From Myxococcota bacterium (GTDB taxonomy: Bacteria; Myxococcota_A; UBA796): a stretch of DNA of 64,000 bases. The notes under the pieces are model-generated. The model saw only the letters and a list, made by a program, of their open reading frames with translations. It searched no databases and was not told the origin of the DNA. The stretch lies in contig JAQXDW010000074.1 of assembly GCA_029251165.1 (NCBI GenBank), positions 248,001 through 312,000 on the forward strand. The letters run 5' to 3'. Shown here piece by piece: positions 9,322 through 17,984 of the stretch. Every line of letters begins with the position of its first letter. The stretch's first letter is position 1. The position numbers were made by a program, and so were the translations under genes.

Positions 9322-10536
9322 ATGAAGGCCATCCGCATCGTCTGCGGCAAACCCATCCCCCCGTTCCTCGACCCGACCGGTGAGGTTCCTGTCCTCAACG
9401 TTCCGCTGGCGAAGGCTCAAGAGGCTGCGCTGGATGCTGCTGGCGTGACCCTGGTCAGCGCACCGCCGTCTGGAGAGCCGTACCTGCTCTTCTCGGATCG
9501 GACCTGGTTTACCCGACGCGCGATCGACGCGCTGGTCGCGGCAGGTCCAGGTCAAATGAAGATCGACGATGTGGCCTGGTGGGCTGCCAACGGTGCGCTT
9601 CAGGAGCTTGGTGCAGACGGGCTGATGGAGCTTGCCGTTGTACCAGCAGATGCACCGCCGATGTTCTCCGGGCTGACGCCGGTTGTGGTGGACCTCGGCC
9701 TGCGCGATGTCGATCCCCCCGACCTCCATCCTGCGATGCGTCACGCGATGCGGCCGATGCGGCTCGGCGGTGCGATGGTTCATCAAGTTGATCACTGGAC
9801 CCACATCCTCCGCATCAACCAGCTCGCCCTCGCTGCCCGAGCAGAGAACGCCCGGCTGGGCTGGGAAGAGATGGGCTGGCTGTCTCGGATCTGGTTCGTG
9901 CTTGTGCTGCTGCTCCGGGTGCGCTCGACGAAGAAGGCGCGCATCCTCGCTGCGCTGAGCGAGCGAAAGGGAAAGGCGGACATCCATCCCACCGCAGTCG
10001 TCGAGCTGTGTGTGATCGGCGAGGGGGTCAAGATCGGTCCCCATGCGGTGGTTCGGGCCTCAGTCCTCGCAGACGGTGCCACTGTAGAGGAGCACGCGAC
10101 GGTCAACTTCTCCTCGCTGGGGGAGGGGGCGACGGTGGGGCGCTACGGGATGCTCAACCTCTCGGTGCTCTACCCCAGCGCGATGACCTCTTCGGGCGGC
10201 GGCTTCCAGGCCAGCGTGTTCGGCACGGAGTCGTTCGTGGCCTGGGGGGCGACCATCCTCGACCTGTCTTTTGGTCGCTCCATTCCGGTCAGCCGCTGCG
10301 GCGCGCGCGTGGACAGCGGACAGCATTTTCTCGGCGCGGCCATCGGGCATCGGGCGAAGATCGGCAACAGCGTTCGCCTGACCTACGGCCTCGATGTACC
10401 CAACGATGCCTTCCTCGTTGCCCCCGCCGGTGACCTCGTCCGAGACACCACCAGCGTCCAGCCTGGGGTGGCATGTCGGGCGGTCGATGGTCGAGCGACT
10501 CCGATCAAGAAGCCGACGCCCACAGAGAAGACCTGA
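9322..10536 (+). CDS. Left-handed beta-helix (hexapeptide-repeat) protein of unknown function
   Basis: The 404-residue protein has an N-terminal alpha/beta half (about 1-170) of no recognised family. It contains 'LLFSDRTWFTRRAIDALV', somewhat like sugar-nucleotidyltransferase-like proteins that lack the catalytic signature. From about residue 225 come hexapeptide repeats typical of LbH acyltransferases ('IHPTAVVELCVIGEGVKIG', 'VVRASVLADGATVEEHATV', 'SLGEGATVGRYGMLNLSVL'). These point to a trimeric beta-helix of the GlmU or carbonic-anhydrase-like type. A hydrophobic patch 'IWFVLVLLLRV' near 195 could touch membrane. An acyl- or nucleotidyl-transfer role is possible but unproven. It is convergent with mtnA, with a shared terminator between them. 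Confidence 0.75.
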   Translation: MKAIRIVCGKPIPPFLDPTGEVPVLNVPLAKAQEAALDAAGVTLVSAPPSGEPYLLFSDRTWFTRRAIDALVAAGPGQMKIDDVAWWAANGALQELGADGLMELAVVPADAPPMFSGLTPVVVDLGLRDVDPPDLHPAMRHAMRPMRLGGAMVHQVDHWTHILRINQLALAARAENARLGWEEMGWLSRIWFVLVLLLRVRSTKKARILAALSERKGKADIHPTAVVELCVIGEGVKIGPHAVVRASVLADGATVEEHATVNFSSLGEGATVGRYGMLNLSVLYPSAMTSSGGGFQASVFGTESFVAWGATILDLSFGRSIPVSRCGARVDSGQHFLGAAIGHRAKIGNSVRLTYGLDVPNDAFLVAPAGDLVRDTTSVQPGVACRAVDGRATPIKKPTPTEKT

Positions 10537-10552
10537 GGACGCCGGAAGCCCG

Positions 10553-10586
10553 CCGTCGTGTGGCCTCTATAGTGGACCCACGACGG
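10553..10586. terminator. Bidirectional hairpin terminator candidate between convergent genes
   Basis: A perfect 8-bp inverted repeat, CCGTCGTG (10553-10560) and CACGACGG (10579-10586), flanks an 18-nt loop in the 63-bp gap between the convergent beta-helix gene and mtnA. There is no clear U tract. Placement rather than sequence is the main argument. Confidence 0.5.
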
Positions 10587-10599
10587 AAGCAGCGGCGGC

Positions 10600-11670
10600 C
10601 TACAGCGTCCGGGCCACGCTGGCGATGCCCTCCGGGGAGGCCTCGATGATGCCCTTCTCGGTGATGATGCCCGCGATCAGTGCAGCAGGAGTCACGTCGA
10701 AGGCCGGGTTGCGGGCCGGAGAGCCATCCGGGACGGTCCGAATGCGGATGAACTCACCGGCATCCGACCAGCCCCAGGTGAAGCGGACCTCATCGCCGCT
10801 GCGCTCCTCGATCGGGATGTCGTCGCCGCTGGGGCAGTCGGGGTCGATGGTGGTGGTCGGGGCCGCGACGTAGAACGGAATCCCGGCAGCCTTCGCCGCA
10901 AGGGCGGAGGTGTAGGTGCCGATCTTGTTTGCGACATCGCCGTTGGCTGCGATGCGGTCGGAGCCGACGATGACCATGTTGATCTCGCCAGTGCGCATGT
11001 AGTGACCGGCGGCATTGTCGGCGATGACGGCGTGCGGCACCCCCTCCTGGCCGAGCTCCCAGGCGGTCAGCCGGGCACCCTGGCTGCGGGGGCGGGTCTC
11101 GTCGACGAAGACAAAGACGTCCTTGCCGGAGCGGTGTGCGACGTACAGCGGCGAGATCGCGCTGCCCCAGTCGACGAACGCCAGCCAGCCGGCGTTGCAG
11201 TGGGTGGAGACCCGGGCGACGTCCGGGACGACCGCGGCGCCGTGGCGACCGATGGCCTCACAGCACGCCGCGTCGTCGTCGGCGACGGCCTGAGCAGCCG
11301 TGACGGCCGCCGCGCGCGCGGCAGCGATGTCGTCGCCGGCACCCTCGATGGCCTTGAGCACGTACTTGATGCCGTAGAACAGGTTCTGTGCGGTGGGCCG
11401 GGTCTTGCTCATGGTGTCTGCGGCTGCGGCCATGTAGGCATGGAAGCCGTCCTCCGGCGCCTCCAGTGCAGCCTGCGCGATGCCGTACGCTCCGGTCGCG
11501 CCGATGGCCCCAGCGCCTCGAACGATCATCGTTGAGATGGACTTCGCGGTGTCGGTGTGGTGGGGAAGATCAACGATCCGAAACTCATGGGGGAGGCGGG
11601 GCTGGTCGATCATCTTGACCACGCCGTCTTCCATCCAGACCGTGCGCGTGTGAACGCCGTTGACAAGCAT
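10600..11670 (-). CDS. mtnA: S-methyl-5-thioribose-1-phosphate isomerase
   Basis: The 356-residue protein matches MtnA of the methionine salvage pathway, which converts methylthioribose-1-phosphate to methylthioribulose-1-phosphate in the cytoplasm. Signatures include 'RGAGAIGATGAYG' near the N-terminus, the catalytic Cys in 'STHCNAG', 'DETRPRSQGARLTAWEL' and the catalytic Asp in 'VGSDRIAANGDVANKIGT'. 'PFYVAAPTTTID' follows as usual. Length is normal for the family. The ATG is preceded by 'caggag' at good spacing. It lies 32 bp downstream of the metallophosphoesterase gene on the same strand. No other methionine-salvage gene is nearby. Confidence 0.94.
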   Translation of the reverse strand: MLVNGVHTRTVWMEDGVVKMIDQPRLPHEFRIVDLPHHTDTAKSISTMIVRGAGAIGATGAYGIAQAALEAPEDGFHAYMAAAADTMSKTRPTAQNLFYGIKYVLKAIEGAGDDIAAARAAAVTAAQAVADDDAACCEAIGRHGAAVVPDVARVSTHCNAGWLAFVDWGSAISPLYVAHRSGKDVFVFVDETRPRSQGARLTAWELGQEGVPHAVIADNAAGHYMRTGEINMVIVGSDRIAANGDVANKIGTYTSALAAKAAGIPFYVAAPTTTIDPDCPSGDDIPIEERSGDEVRFTWGWSDAGEFIRIRTVPDGSPARNPAFDVTPAALIAGIITEKGIIEASPEGIASVARTL

Positions 11671-11702
11671 GTTGAGAGACTCCTGTAGATATTTCTGCGA
11701 AA

Positions 11703-12761
11703 TTAACGAATGCTGACTGGGATTCGGCCTTCTTCACCGACCCGGAACCGCAGCCAGCCCATGTAATTTTCCCGCCACCAGGCGAGGAACGTGAGGTGGT
11801 GGTAGCGGCGCTCAAAGAGGGGAACGTAGGCGGCGTCTCCGTAGACTCGCCCGCTGATCCAGTCCTGTACCGTGAAGTCCTCGCCGTCCCAGAGGGCGTA
11901 CTGGGCTGAGGAGAAGGTCCACGAGCCGGTGTTGACGTAGTAGCGATCGGGCAGCACCTCGATGATACCGGGCAGGTGAGAGTGCCCGGCCACGACGTAG
12001 CGGTGAGGACCAGTGGCGAGGGTCTCTCGGATGCTCTCGCACAGGCAGCCGGGATCGCCGATCTGGTTCATCGACCAGTACTGAATCACATCGCGCGCAC
12101 CGCCTGGCTTGATGCCCACCTTCTCAAAGAAGCGATCCTTGAGGTTGATGCCCAGGGCGAGCTTGTGGAACAGCCAGAACGCCACCCGGTTTGCCGGGGT
12201 GTAGAAATTCTCCAGCGGCAGCCGGATCCAGGTGTCCAGCAGCCGCTCGATGAGGTGGTGGACCCGTGTGGCTACGTGGGTCTGGTCGAGGTTGGGGCCG
12301 ATGAATGGGTCATACTCATAGCCGTGGCGGACCAGCGCGACGTCTCCGATCTCCAGGGTGGAGCAGACCTCAAGTCGGAAGAGATCTTTGAACAGCGAGA
12401 TGTCGTAGTCGTGGTTGCCCCAGATGTAGATGACCCGGAGCGGCTCTTCGTCTGCTGCGGACTCACCGGCCCGATCCGCCAGACGGGAGATCTCTCCGAA
12501 CAGGCGAGCGTGGGCGCGAAGCACCCGGCTGATCGCCCATGCCTGGTGGAAGTCGATGGCGTCTCCGGCAATGACGAGGTGCGCCTTTTCTTTGCGCACC
12601 TGCTCAAGAAGCGCGATCAGCTCGCGATCCTTTCCGAGGAAGGCATCGGAGCGGGTCCCGTCGCCGAGGTGGAGGTCCGAGATCAAATAGATCCGGGCAT
12701 CCGCCGGCAGGCGCTTGACGATGTTGAGGGGGGTGGGCCGCGCCCAGGAGAAGATCGGCAT
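11703..12761 (-). CDS. Calcineurin-like metallophosphoesterase
   Basis: The 352-residue protein carries the full set of metallophosphoesterase metal-binding motifs: 'ISDLHLGD' (DxH), 'IAGDAIDFH' (GDxxD), 'IWGNHDYD' (GNHD) and 'VVAGHSHLPG' (GHxH). It resembles LpxH-like and uncharacterised cytoplasmic phosphoesterases, but I cannot assign the substrate. The frame is open up to 12977, but that would run into the divergent engB gene. I chose ATG 12761 because 'agagag' sits just upstream; a GTG at 12779 is the alternative. It is transcribed divergently from engB and probably together with mtnA. Confidence 0.88.
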   Translation of the reverse strand: MPIFSWARPTPLNIVKRLPADARIYLISDLHLGDGTRSDAFLGKDRELIALLEQVRKEKAHLVIAGDAIDFHQAWAISRVLRAHARLFGEISRLADRAGESAADEEPLRVIYIWGNHDYDISLFKDLFRLEVCSTLEIGDVALVRHGYEYDPFIGPNLDQTHVATRVHHLIERLLDTWIRLPLENFYTPANRVAFWLFHKLALGINLKDRFFEKVGIKPGGARDVIQYWSMNQIGDPGCLCESIRETLATGPHRYVVAGHSHLPGIIEVLPDRYYVNTGSWTFSSAQYALWDGEDFTVQDWISGRVYGDAAYVPLFERRYHHLTFLAWWRENYMGWLRFRVGEEGRIPVSIR

Positions 12762-12831
12762 CAGCTCTCTCTTGCTCACTGCTGTATCACGCCGACGTGA
12801 CGGATTCGTCCCGAGGAGATAGCGACCGGGG

Positions 12832-13422
12832 ATGAGTGAGGTCAGAAACATCGGCCGAGTGGCGTTTCTTGGGAGCTTCCCGAAGAACCTACCCAGCACC
12901 GGACTGCCGGAGGTCGCATTCGCCGGGCGATCCAATGTCGGCAAGTCCAGCGCGATCAACACGCTGCTCAACCGCAAGAAAGCGGCGAGGGTCTCTGGAA
13001 CGCCAGGACGGACTCAGCTCATCAACCTGTTCCGGGTTGACGACAGGCTCTGCTTTGCGGACCTGCCCGGCTACGGCTTCGCCAAGGTCCCTGAGCCGGT
13101 CCGGGTGAAGTGGAAGAGCATGATCGAGCGCTACCTCTCGGACCGGGAGGAGCTGAAGCTCGTCGTGATCTTGGTTGATTCTTCCATCGCAGCCCGAGAG
13201 ATGGACGCGGAGCTGATCGCGGCGCTCCAGGAGGCAGGCTTACCGGTCCTCATCGTGGCGACCAAGATCGATCGCATCGGGAAGTCCCGCCGAAAGTCTC
13301 GGCTGGCAAAGCTGGCCGCTGGACTCGGGGTCCCCGCCGTCGATGTTCTGCCGTTCTCCTCTCCGAAGAAGCTTGGTATTCAGCGTGTTTGGCGTCGGAT
13401 CGATGCTGCGGTGAAGGCCTGA
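12832..13422 (+). CDS. engB: Ribosome biogenesis GTP-binding protein EngB/YsxC
   Basis: The 196-residue small GTPase has the EngB pattern: P-loop 'GRSNVGKSS' (residues 32-40), 'GTPGRTQLIN' as the G2 region, 'DLPGYGFAKVP' as G3, 'TKID' as G4 and 'FSS' as G5. It assists late assembly of the large ribosomal subunit. Length is normal. It is followed after 2 nt by rlmE, another 50S maturation factor, so the pair makes sense as an operon. The promoter should lie in the 70-bp divergent space shared with the phosphoesterase gene. Confidence 0.94.
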   Translation: MSEVRNIGRVAFLGSFPKNLPSTGLPEVAFAGRSNVGKSSAINTLLNRKKAARVSGTPGRTQLINLFRVDDRLCFADLPGYGFAKVPEPVRVKWKSMIERYLSDREELKLVVILVDSSIAAREMDAELIAALQEAGLPVLIVATKIDRIGKSRRKSRLAKLAAGLGVPAVDVLPFSSPKKLGIQRVWRRIDAAVKA

Positions 13423-13424
13423 TC

Positions 13425-14051
13425 ATGGGTGGAAATCGACGGCGCTCTGACCACTGGACAAAGAAAGCAAAGGCAGCGGGCTTCTCGGCCCGCAGTGTCT
13501 ACAAGCTCGAGGAGATCCAGCGCCGAGAAAAGATGCTCCCCCGGAAGGGACGGGTGGTCGATCTGGGCTGCTGTCCTGGGAGCTGGTCGCAGTACCTTCG
13601 CCGGCTCGCTGGCGGCAAGCTGAGCCTGGTCGGCATCGATCTGACCGACACCCCGGACTACCCCGGAACCTTTCTCCAGGGGTCTGCGCTGACCATCCCC
13701 AGCGCCCGCATTGTGGAGGCCCTCGGCGGGCCGACCGCTGATCTGCTGATGTCCGACATGGCGCCCAACACCATGGGAGATCGGTTCACCGATCACATTC
13801 GGCAGATCGAGCTCGCGAGAGCCGCCCTGCGCATCTCCCGGGCTGTGCTGCGCCCCGGAGGGGACTTCATCGTCAAGGTCTTCGATGGTGAGGAGGCTCC
13901 AGACTTTGTCAACGAGGTTCGGCCCCACTTCCGAAAGACGCGACGAATAAAGCCGGAGGCGACGCGGCGCGAGAGCGTCGAGTTCTTCATTGTGGCGCGT
14001 GGATTCAAGGCGGAGAGCCGCGACAGCCTTGAGCCGCCAATTTCAGGCTAA
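13425..14051 (+). CDS. rlmE: 23S rRNA 2'-O-ribose methyltransferase RlmE (FtsJ/RrmJ)
   Basis: The 208-residue SAM-dependent methyltransferase should methylate the 2'-O of U2552 (E. coli numbering) in 23S rRNA. The K-D-K-E catalytic tetrad is visible: K27 in 'SVYKLEE', D in 'MSDMAPNTMGD', K in 'FIVKVFDGEE' and E in 'RRESVEFFIVA'. The SAM site is 'VVDLGCCPGSWSQYL'. ATG 13425 is the natural start, 2 nt after the engB stop; an upstream in-frame start at 13389 would overlap engB. No terminator is evident in the 61 bp before the next kinase gene. Confidence 0.94.
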   Translation: MGGNRRRSDHWTKKAKAAGFSARSVYKLEEIQRREKMLPRKGRVVDLGCCPGSWSQYLRRLAGGKLSLVGIDLTDTPDYPGTFLQGSALTIPSARIVEALGGPTADLLMSDMAPNTMGDRFTDHIRQIELARAALRISRAVLRPGGDFIVKVFDGEEAPDFVNEVRPHFRKTRRIKPEATRRESVEFFIVARGFKAESRDSLEPPISG

Positions 14052-14112
14052 GCTTCTAAGATGGAAGTGTCTTCTATAAGCCCACCTCACCTGTCCACCG
14101 CTCGCTGAGCTC

Positions 14113-15738
14113 ATGCCTGAGAGTGCCAGTACAGCACCCAGTCCCCGGTCGAGCAGGCACACTGGTCGGGTCTTGGCCGGACGCTACGCCCTCGGAGAGC
14201 GGCTCGGTGAGGGTGCTGCGGCGGAAGTCTACGCCGCTGTGGATCAGACCCTGGAGATCCCCCGGGCGGTCAAGCTGCTCGCTGGTGGTGGTGGGGCGCG
14301 AAAGCGACTCCGAGACCGGCTGAAGGCGGAGGCAAGGGGCATGGCTCAGCTCGACCACCCCAACATCCTGCCGATCTACGACGTGGGTGCAGAAGGGGCG
14401 CTGGACTATGTGGTCATGAAGCTGGCCGCCGGCGGCAGCCTCCAGGATCAACTCAGCAGTCAAGAAGGACTGCCCCCAGATCGCGCCTGTGGGTTCGTCG
14501 TGCAGCTGCTCTCGGCACTCGATGCGGCGCACTCTGCTGGAATCGTCCACCGCGACGTCAAGCCTCAGAACATTCTCCTCGATGGCGGCGGGCATGTCCT
14601 CTTGTCTGACTTCGGCATCGCGCTGTGGCAGCAGAACCGGTCGACTCAGACCGGGATGGCGATGGGCTCGCTTCCCTACATGGCCCCTGAGCAGCGTCTG
14701 GATGCCAGCCGAGTGGGGCCCGCTGCGGACCTCTACGCGGCCGGTGCGACCCTCTACCACCTCCTGACCTCGGCCAACCCGGTCGATCTGTTTGCTTCCC
14801 CCGACTTCTCACCGCGCTGGGAGGAGGTGCCCCTCCCGCTGCGGCCGTTCATTCGCCGCGCCACCAGCTACGAGGTCTCTGACCGGTTCCCGGATGCTGC
14901 GGTGATGGCACAGGCGCTCCTGGCAGCAATGCCGGACGTCGTCGCGGTGATTCGAGCGCCTGTGCCCTCCGCTGTCTCGGAGAACAGCGCGTGGTCGGCA
15001 CCGACCATCACGGCAGTCGGCCTGCTACTCGGCGAGGAGCCCACAGCCCTCCGGGTCGACTCCTGGGTCCGCTCGATGGCTCCCCCGCCCACCATGCCGC
15101 TGCTCATGCAGCCGGAGGGCTTCCATCCCAGCCGAACGGTCGCTGCGATCTTGCTGCTCCTGGTCAGCGGGCTGAGCACCTTCTTTGCCTGGCCCGAGCT
15201 TCTTGAGGTGCCTCCAGAGAGAGCCGAGGTGGTGGCTGAGGGGCTCCTGAAGCCCGAGGTACTCTCAGCGCCTGAGGGGCTGCTGGAGGCGGTTGGAGTC
15301 ATCACAGAGCAGGATGACGCCGAGCTCTTGGAGCCGACGCCGCGTCCGGTCAGCACTCGCTCCGCTCCTCCGCTGGCTCCAGACATCCCAGCGGAGATCT
15401 CGCTGCCGCTGCCGGACACCATCCAGCCGGTGATCGCCGGCATCTGGGTCGGAGATGTCAACACAATCCCAAAGGTGGTCAAGATCCAGTCCAGCGGTGG
15501 GGACATCTGGAGCCTGTGGCGCTCTGACACTGGCGGAGAGCAGGCCCCGACGGTCTCGGTGGGTGACTTTGATCCATCGACCGGCCGCCTCAGCCTTCAG
15601 GAGCAGGACGGCGTCGAGCAGCAGGGGCGATACGAATTTACCTTAGACAAGAACGGGGATCTCGTCGGTCGGCGCTTCATGGGCTCTACTGGACGGTCCT
15701 TCCATCGGGTCGTCCTACAGCGCGCGAGGAGAGAGTGA
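14113..15738 (+). CDS. Transmembrane Ser/Thr protein kinase
   Basis: The 541-residue kinase has an intact catalytic core: G-loop 'GEGAAAEV' (32-39), K54, HRD 146-148 followed by K150 and N153, DFG 166-168, and 'MAPEQRLD'. A hydrophobic helix near 341-360 ('VAAILLLLVSGLSTFFAW') should span the inner membrane. That leaves a C-terminal extracytoplasmic part of about 180 residues: a Pro/Glu-rich linker and then a compact beta-rich domain ending 'RFMGSTGRSFHRVVLQ'. This is the PknB-like layout of an envelope sensor. It heads a cluster with a barrel/OmpA-like protein (4-nt overlap), a LysM-FecR protein and an FHA protein, the usual reader of phospho-Thr. The ligand is unknown. Confidence 0.92.
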   Translation: MPESASTAPSPRSSRHTGRVLAGRYALGERLGEGAAAEVYAAVDQTLEIPRAVKLLAGGGGARKRLRDRLKAEARGMAQLDHPNILPIYDVGAEGALDYVVMKLAAGGSLQDQLSSQEGLPPDRACGFVVQLLSALDAAHSAGIVHRDVKPQNILLDGGGHVLLSDFGIALWQQNRSTQTGMAMGSLPYMAPEQRLDASRVGPAADLYAAGATLYHLLTSANPVDLFASPDFSPRWEEVPLPLRPFIRRATSYEVSDRFPDAAVMAQALLAAMPDVVAVIRAPVPSAVSENSAWSAPTITAVGLLLGEEPTALRVDSWVRSMAPPPTMPLLMQPEGFHPSRTVAAILLLLVSGLSTFFAWPELLEVPPERAEVVAEGLLKPEVLSAPEGLLEAVGVITEQDDAELLEPTPRPVSTRSAPPLAPDIPAEISLPLPDTIQPVIAGIWVGDVNTIPKVVKIQSSGGDIWSLWRSDTGGEQAPTVSVGDFDPSTGRLSLQEQDGVEQQGRYEFTLDKNGDLVGRRFMGSTGRSFHRVVLQRARRE

Positions 15739-16931
15739 TCCTCCTGCTGACCATGGCGGCGCAGGCCGGCGGGCTTGTGACCTCTGCTGGTGGAGCCGCC
15801 ACTCTGGGAAGTCAGGAGGGCCCAGGCCTGGAGGTGCGCTTCGGACGTTTCTTCTCGGAGACTCTTCAGGTGGAGCTCGAGGGCGGTGTCTACCCTGGCG
15901 GAGTGCTCCTCTCACGGGGAAACCTGCAGATCACCAGCGCACGAGCATCGGTGGTTCGTCCGACCTTCGGTGGAGGCGGCGGCCTGCTCATCTCAGACAC
16001 CATCGTCCCGCTCGCCCATATCGGTCCGGGACTCACCGTTGGGCTCTCTGAGCGCCTCGCGCTCCATGCGGACGCTCGCTACCTCCTGAAGCTTGGGGCG
16101 GGAACGATGGCAGAGCAATCGGCAGGAGAGCTGACCGTCGGTCTGACCTGGCGCTGGCTGCGCGCGGAGCCTCCAGAGCTCGTCCCAGCGGCCGAGGTCG
16201 CAGTGACTCCGGTGGTCTCTCTCAGGGTCCAGCCACCACATGCGCGAGTCTGGATGCCCCCTCCGGAGAACGCGTGGCTGTCGGTTTCGGACTTCGAGCG
16301 GGTGGGCCTCCGCGTTGAGCCTGGAGTGCGGCTGCGGGTCGCTGCTGACGGCTACCTGCCCACAGAGATTACCTACGAGCCTGACATGTCGGTTGTGCTG
16401 GTGGAAGCTCCGGCGCAGGGAACCCTGGTGGTCGTGAGCTCACTGGGCGACACCTTGATGTTGAACAATCATGCGCTGTCGGTCGATGCCGATGGAGTCG
16501 CGGTCATCAGCACAGAGGCCGGACGAGTGCACCTCACGGTCTCTGGTGGCGGGCGAGAAGTGGAGTACCGACCCATGATTTCCAACGGGCATGTCACCTG
16601 GCTGCGCGTGCGACCTCCGACCCCAACACGGATCACCTTTGAGCTGGACTCCAGCACGGTGTCCGAAGAAGACATCGTCCGTCTCCAGGGGCTGGCAGCA
16701 GGGCTTGGCGACTACAGCCTCATCCTCCAGGGAGCTCACTCACCGGAGGGGGCCGGCGAGCACAACCTCGAGCTTGCCCAGCAGCGGGCGGAGTCTGTCG
16801 CGTCCATCTTGCTGTCCGCTGGGGTTCCCGAGGAGCGCCTTCAATACCAGGAGCCGGCAGATACACACACCGATGTTCCACTCCACAAGCAGCGATATGT
16901 CATGATTGAGCCAACGGGAGCCACCCCATGA
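15735..16931 (+). CDS. Secreted outer-membrane barrel protein with OmpA-like C-terminal domain
   Basis: The 398-residue protein starts at a GTG that overlaps the kinase stop (GTGA). The signal peptide is tiny, MILLLTMAAQA, with no Lys/Arg. Residues about 15-150 alternate as in a small outer-membrane barrel ('LEVRFGRFFSETLQVELEGG', 'GELTVGLTWRWLR'). A middle region resembles PEGA-type beta modules ('VRVAADGYLPTEITYE'-like). The last 110 residues resemble an OmpA domain: 'ITFELDSSTVSEEDIVRLQG', 'LQGAHSPEGAGEHNLELAQQ', 'RAESVASILLSAGV'. The canonical peptidoglycan-binding NxxLSxxRA is altered to NLELAQQRA. It may link the outer membrane or cell wall to the kinase. No experimental relative is recognised. 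Confidence 0.72.
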   Translation: MILLLTMAAQAGGLVTSAGGAATLGSQEGPGLEVRFGRFFSETLQVELEGGVYPGGVLLSRGNLQITSARASVVRPTFGGGGGLLISDTIVPLAHIGPGLTVGLSERLALHADARYLLKLGAGTMAEQSAGELTVGLTWRWLRAEPPELVPAAEVAVTPVVSLRVQPPHARVWMPPPENAWLSVSDFERVGLRVEPGVRLRVAADGYLPTEITYEPDMSVVLVEAPAQGTLVVVSSLGDTLMLNNHALSVDADGVAVISTEAGRVHLTVSGGGREVEYRPMISNGHVTWLRVRPPTPTRITFELDSSTVSEEDIVRLQGLAAGLGDYSLILQGAHSPEGAGEHNLELAQQRAESVASILLSAGVPEERLQYQEPADTHTDVPLHKQRYVMIEPTGATP

Positions 16932-17926
16932 TTGCATTACTGATGTCCATCAGCGCTTCTGCCAGCGGCCTGAAGGTTGTTCGCACTGGGGACTCTGTGG
17001 AGTCCATCGCTGATGCCCTCGGTGATCCGACCCTCGCGCCCGTTCTTCGTCAGCTCAACGCGCTCGACAGCATCCAGCAGCCCGACATCGGAGATGTCTT
17101 GATCCTCCCGACGTTGGAGGGACAGGTTGAGCTGAGCGGAGTCTTGCTGTCGCTGTGGGGGCACGGTGAGCTGATTCCCGCTGGCGGGATACCTGCCGCA
17201 TTGACGGAGGGCATGCACCTCCCGGTCGGCAGCGTGGTCTGTACCGATACCGACAGCTATGCCACCATCCAGCTCGCGGTCTCCAACGATCAGCACGACG
17301 AGATCACCCTCCTCGGGAGCTCTTGCATCACCCTGGAGTCTGTGAGCATGCGCCAGGCCAGCAGACGCTCTGTTGTCTCCCTGACCCGAGGCGGACTTAC
17401 CATCCGCTCTGCGGACGCTGCTGGGGCGGTGACGGTGCTCACGGAGAGCGGTCTGGCGACCGGAGACGGGGGGGGCTTCAGGGTCTCACTTGAGGACACC
17501 GCGGTCCGTGCAGAGGCTCTCTATGCGGGTGTTACCGTGTTTGGTGCTGGCGAAGAGGTTGCTGTTGATGCGGGCTTTGGCAGCCGGGTCATCACTGGAG
17601 AGCCTCCCTCCGTTCCCTCCCGCTTGCTCGCCCCAGAGGCCCTGCTGACTCCAGAAGATGGGGCGCCTCTCCGGCGGCCAGACTTCACCTGGACACCGGT
17701 GGCACGGGCCCCGATGTACCTCATTGAGGTGGCGACAAATCCAGAGTTTAGCCAGATCATCCGTGCGGTTGAGGTCGTCCAGCCGGAGTGGAGTCCGGAA
17801 GTGCTCTTGTCTCCATACCGCGTCGAGGGGCTCTGGTGGCGAGTCTCTCCGATTGACCGGATCGGATTTGTCGGACAGTCAAGCGTTGCATATAAACTGT
17901 CTTTTCCGGTGGGTACAGGTCTGTAG
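16928..17926 (+). CDS. Secreted LysM plus FecR-domain protein
   Basis: The 332-residue protein overlaps the previous gene by 4 nt (ATGA). The signal MIALLMSISASA is short and uncharged. A LysM-like module ('VVRTGDSVESIADALGD', then 'LNALDSIQQPDIGDVLILP') should bind peptidoglycan. A FecR-like beta domain follows: 'LPVGSVVCTDTDSYATIQL', 'SVVSLTRGGLTIRS', 'VTVLTESGLATGDGGGFRVS', the pattern seen in FecR and related envelope proteins. The C-terminal part ('RRPDFTWTPVARAPMYLIEV') resembles a fibronectin-like beta sandwich. LysM-FecR proteins are common in delta-type bacteria but mostly uncharacterised. It most likely works with its coupled neighbours in the periplasm. Confidence 0.75.
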   Translation: MIALLMSISASASGLKVVRTGDSVESIADALGDPTLAPVLRQLNALDSIQQPDIGDVLILPTLEGQVELSGVLLSLWGHGELIPAGGIPAALTEGMHLPVGSVVCTDTDSYATIQLAVSNDQHDEITLLGSSCITLESVSMRQASRRSVVSLTRGGLTIRSADAAGAVTVLTESGLATGDGGGFRVSLEDTAVRAEALYAGVTVFGAGEEVAVDAGFGSRVITGEPPSVPSRLLAPEALLTPEDGAPLRRPDFTWTPVARAPMYLIEVATNPEFSQIIRAVEVVQPEWSPEVLLSPYRVEGLWWRVSPIDRIGFVGQSSVAYKLSFPVGTGL

Positions 17927-17984
17927 TACCGTCTGAACGGTCCGTCATGCTATGAACATACCCGACTTAGAGGGAGTGTTACGG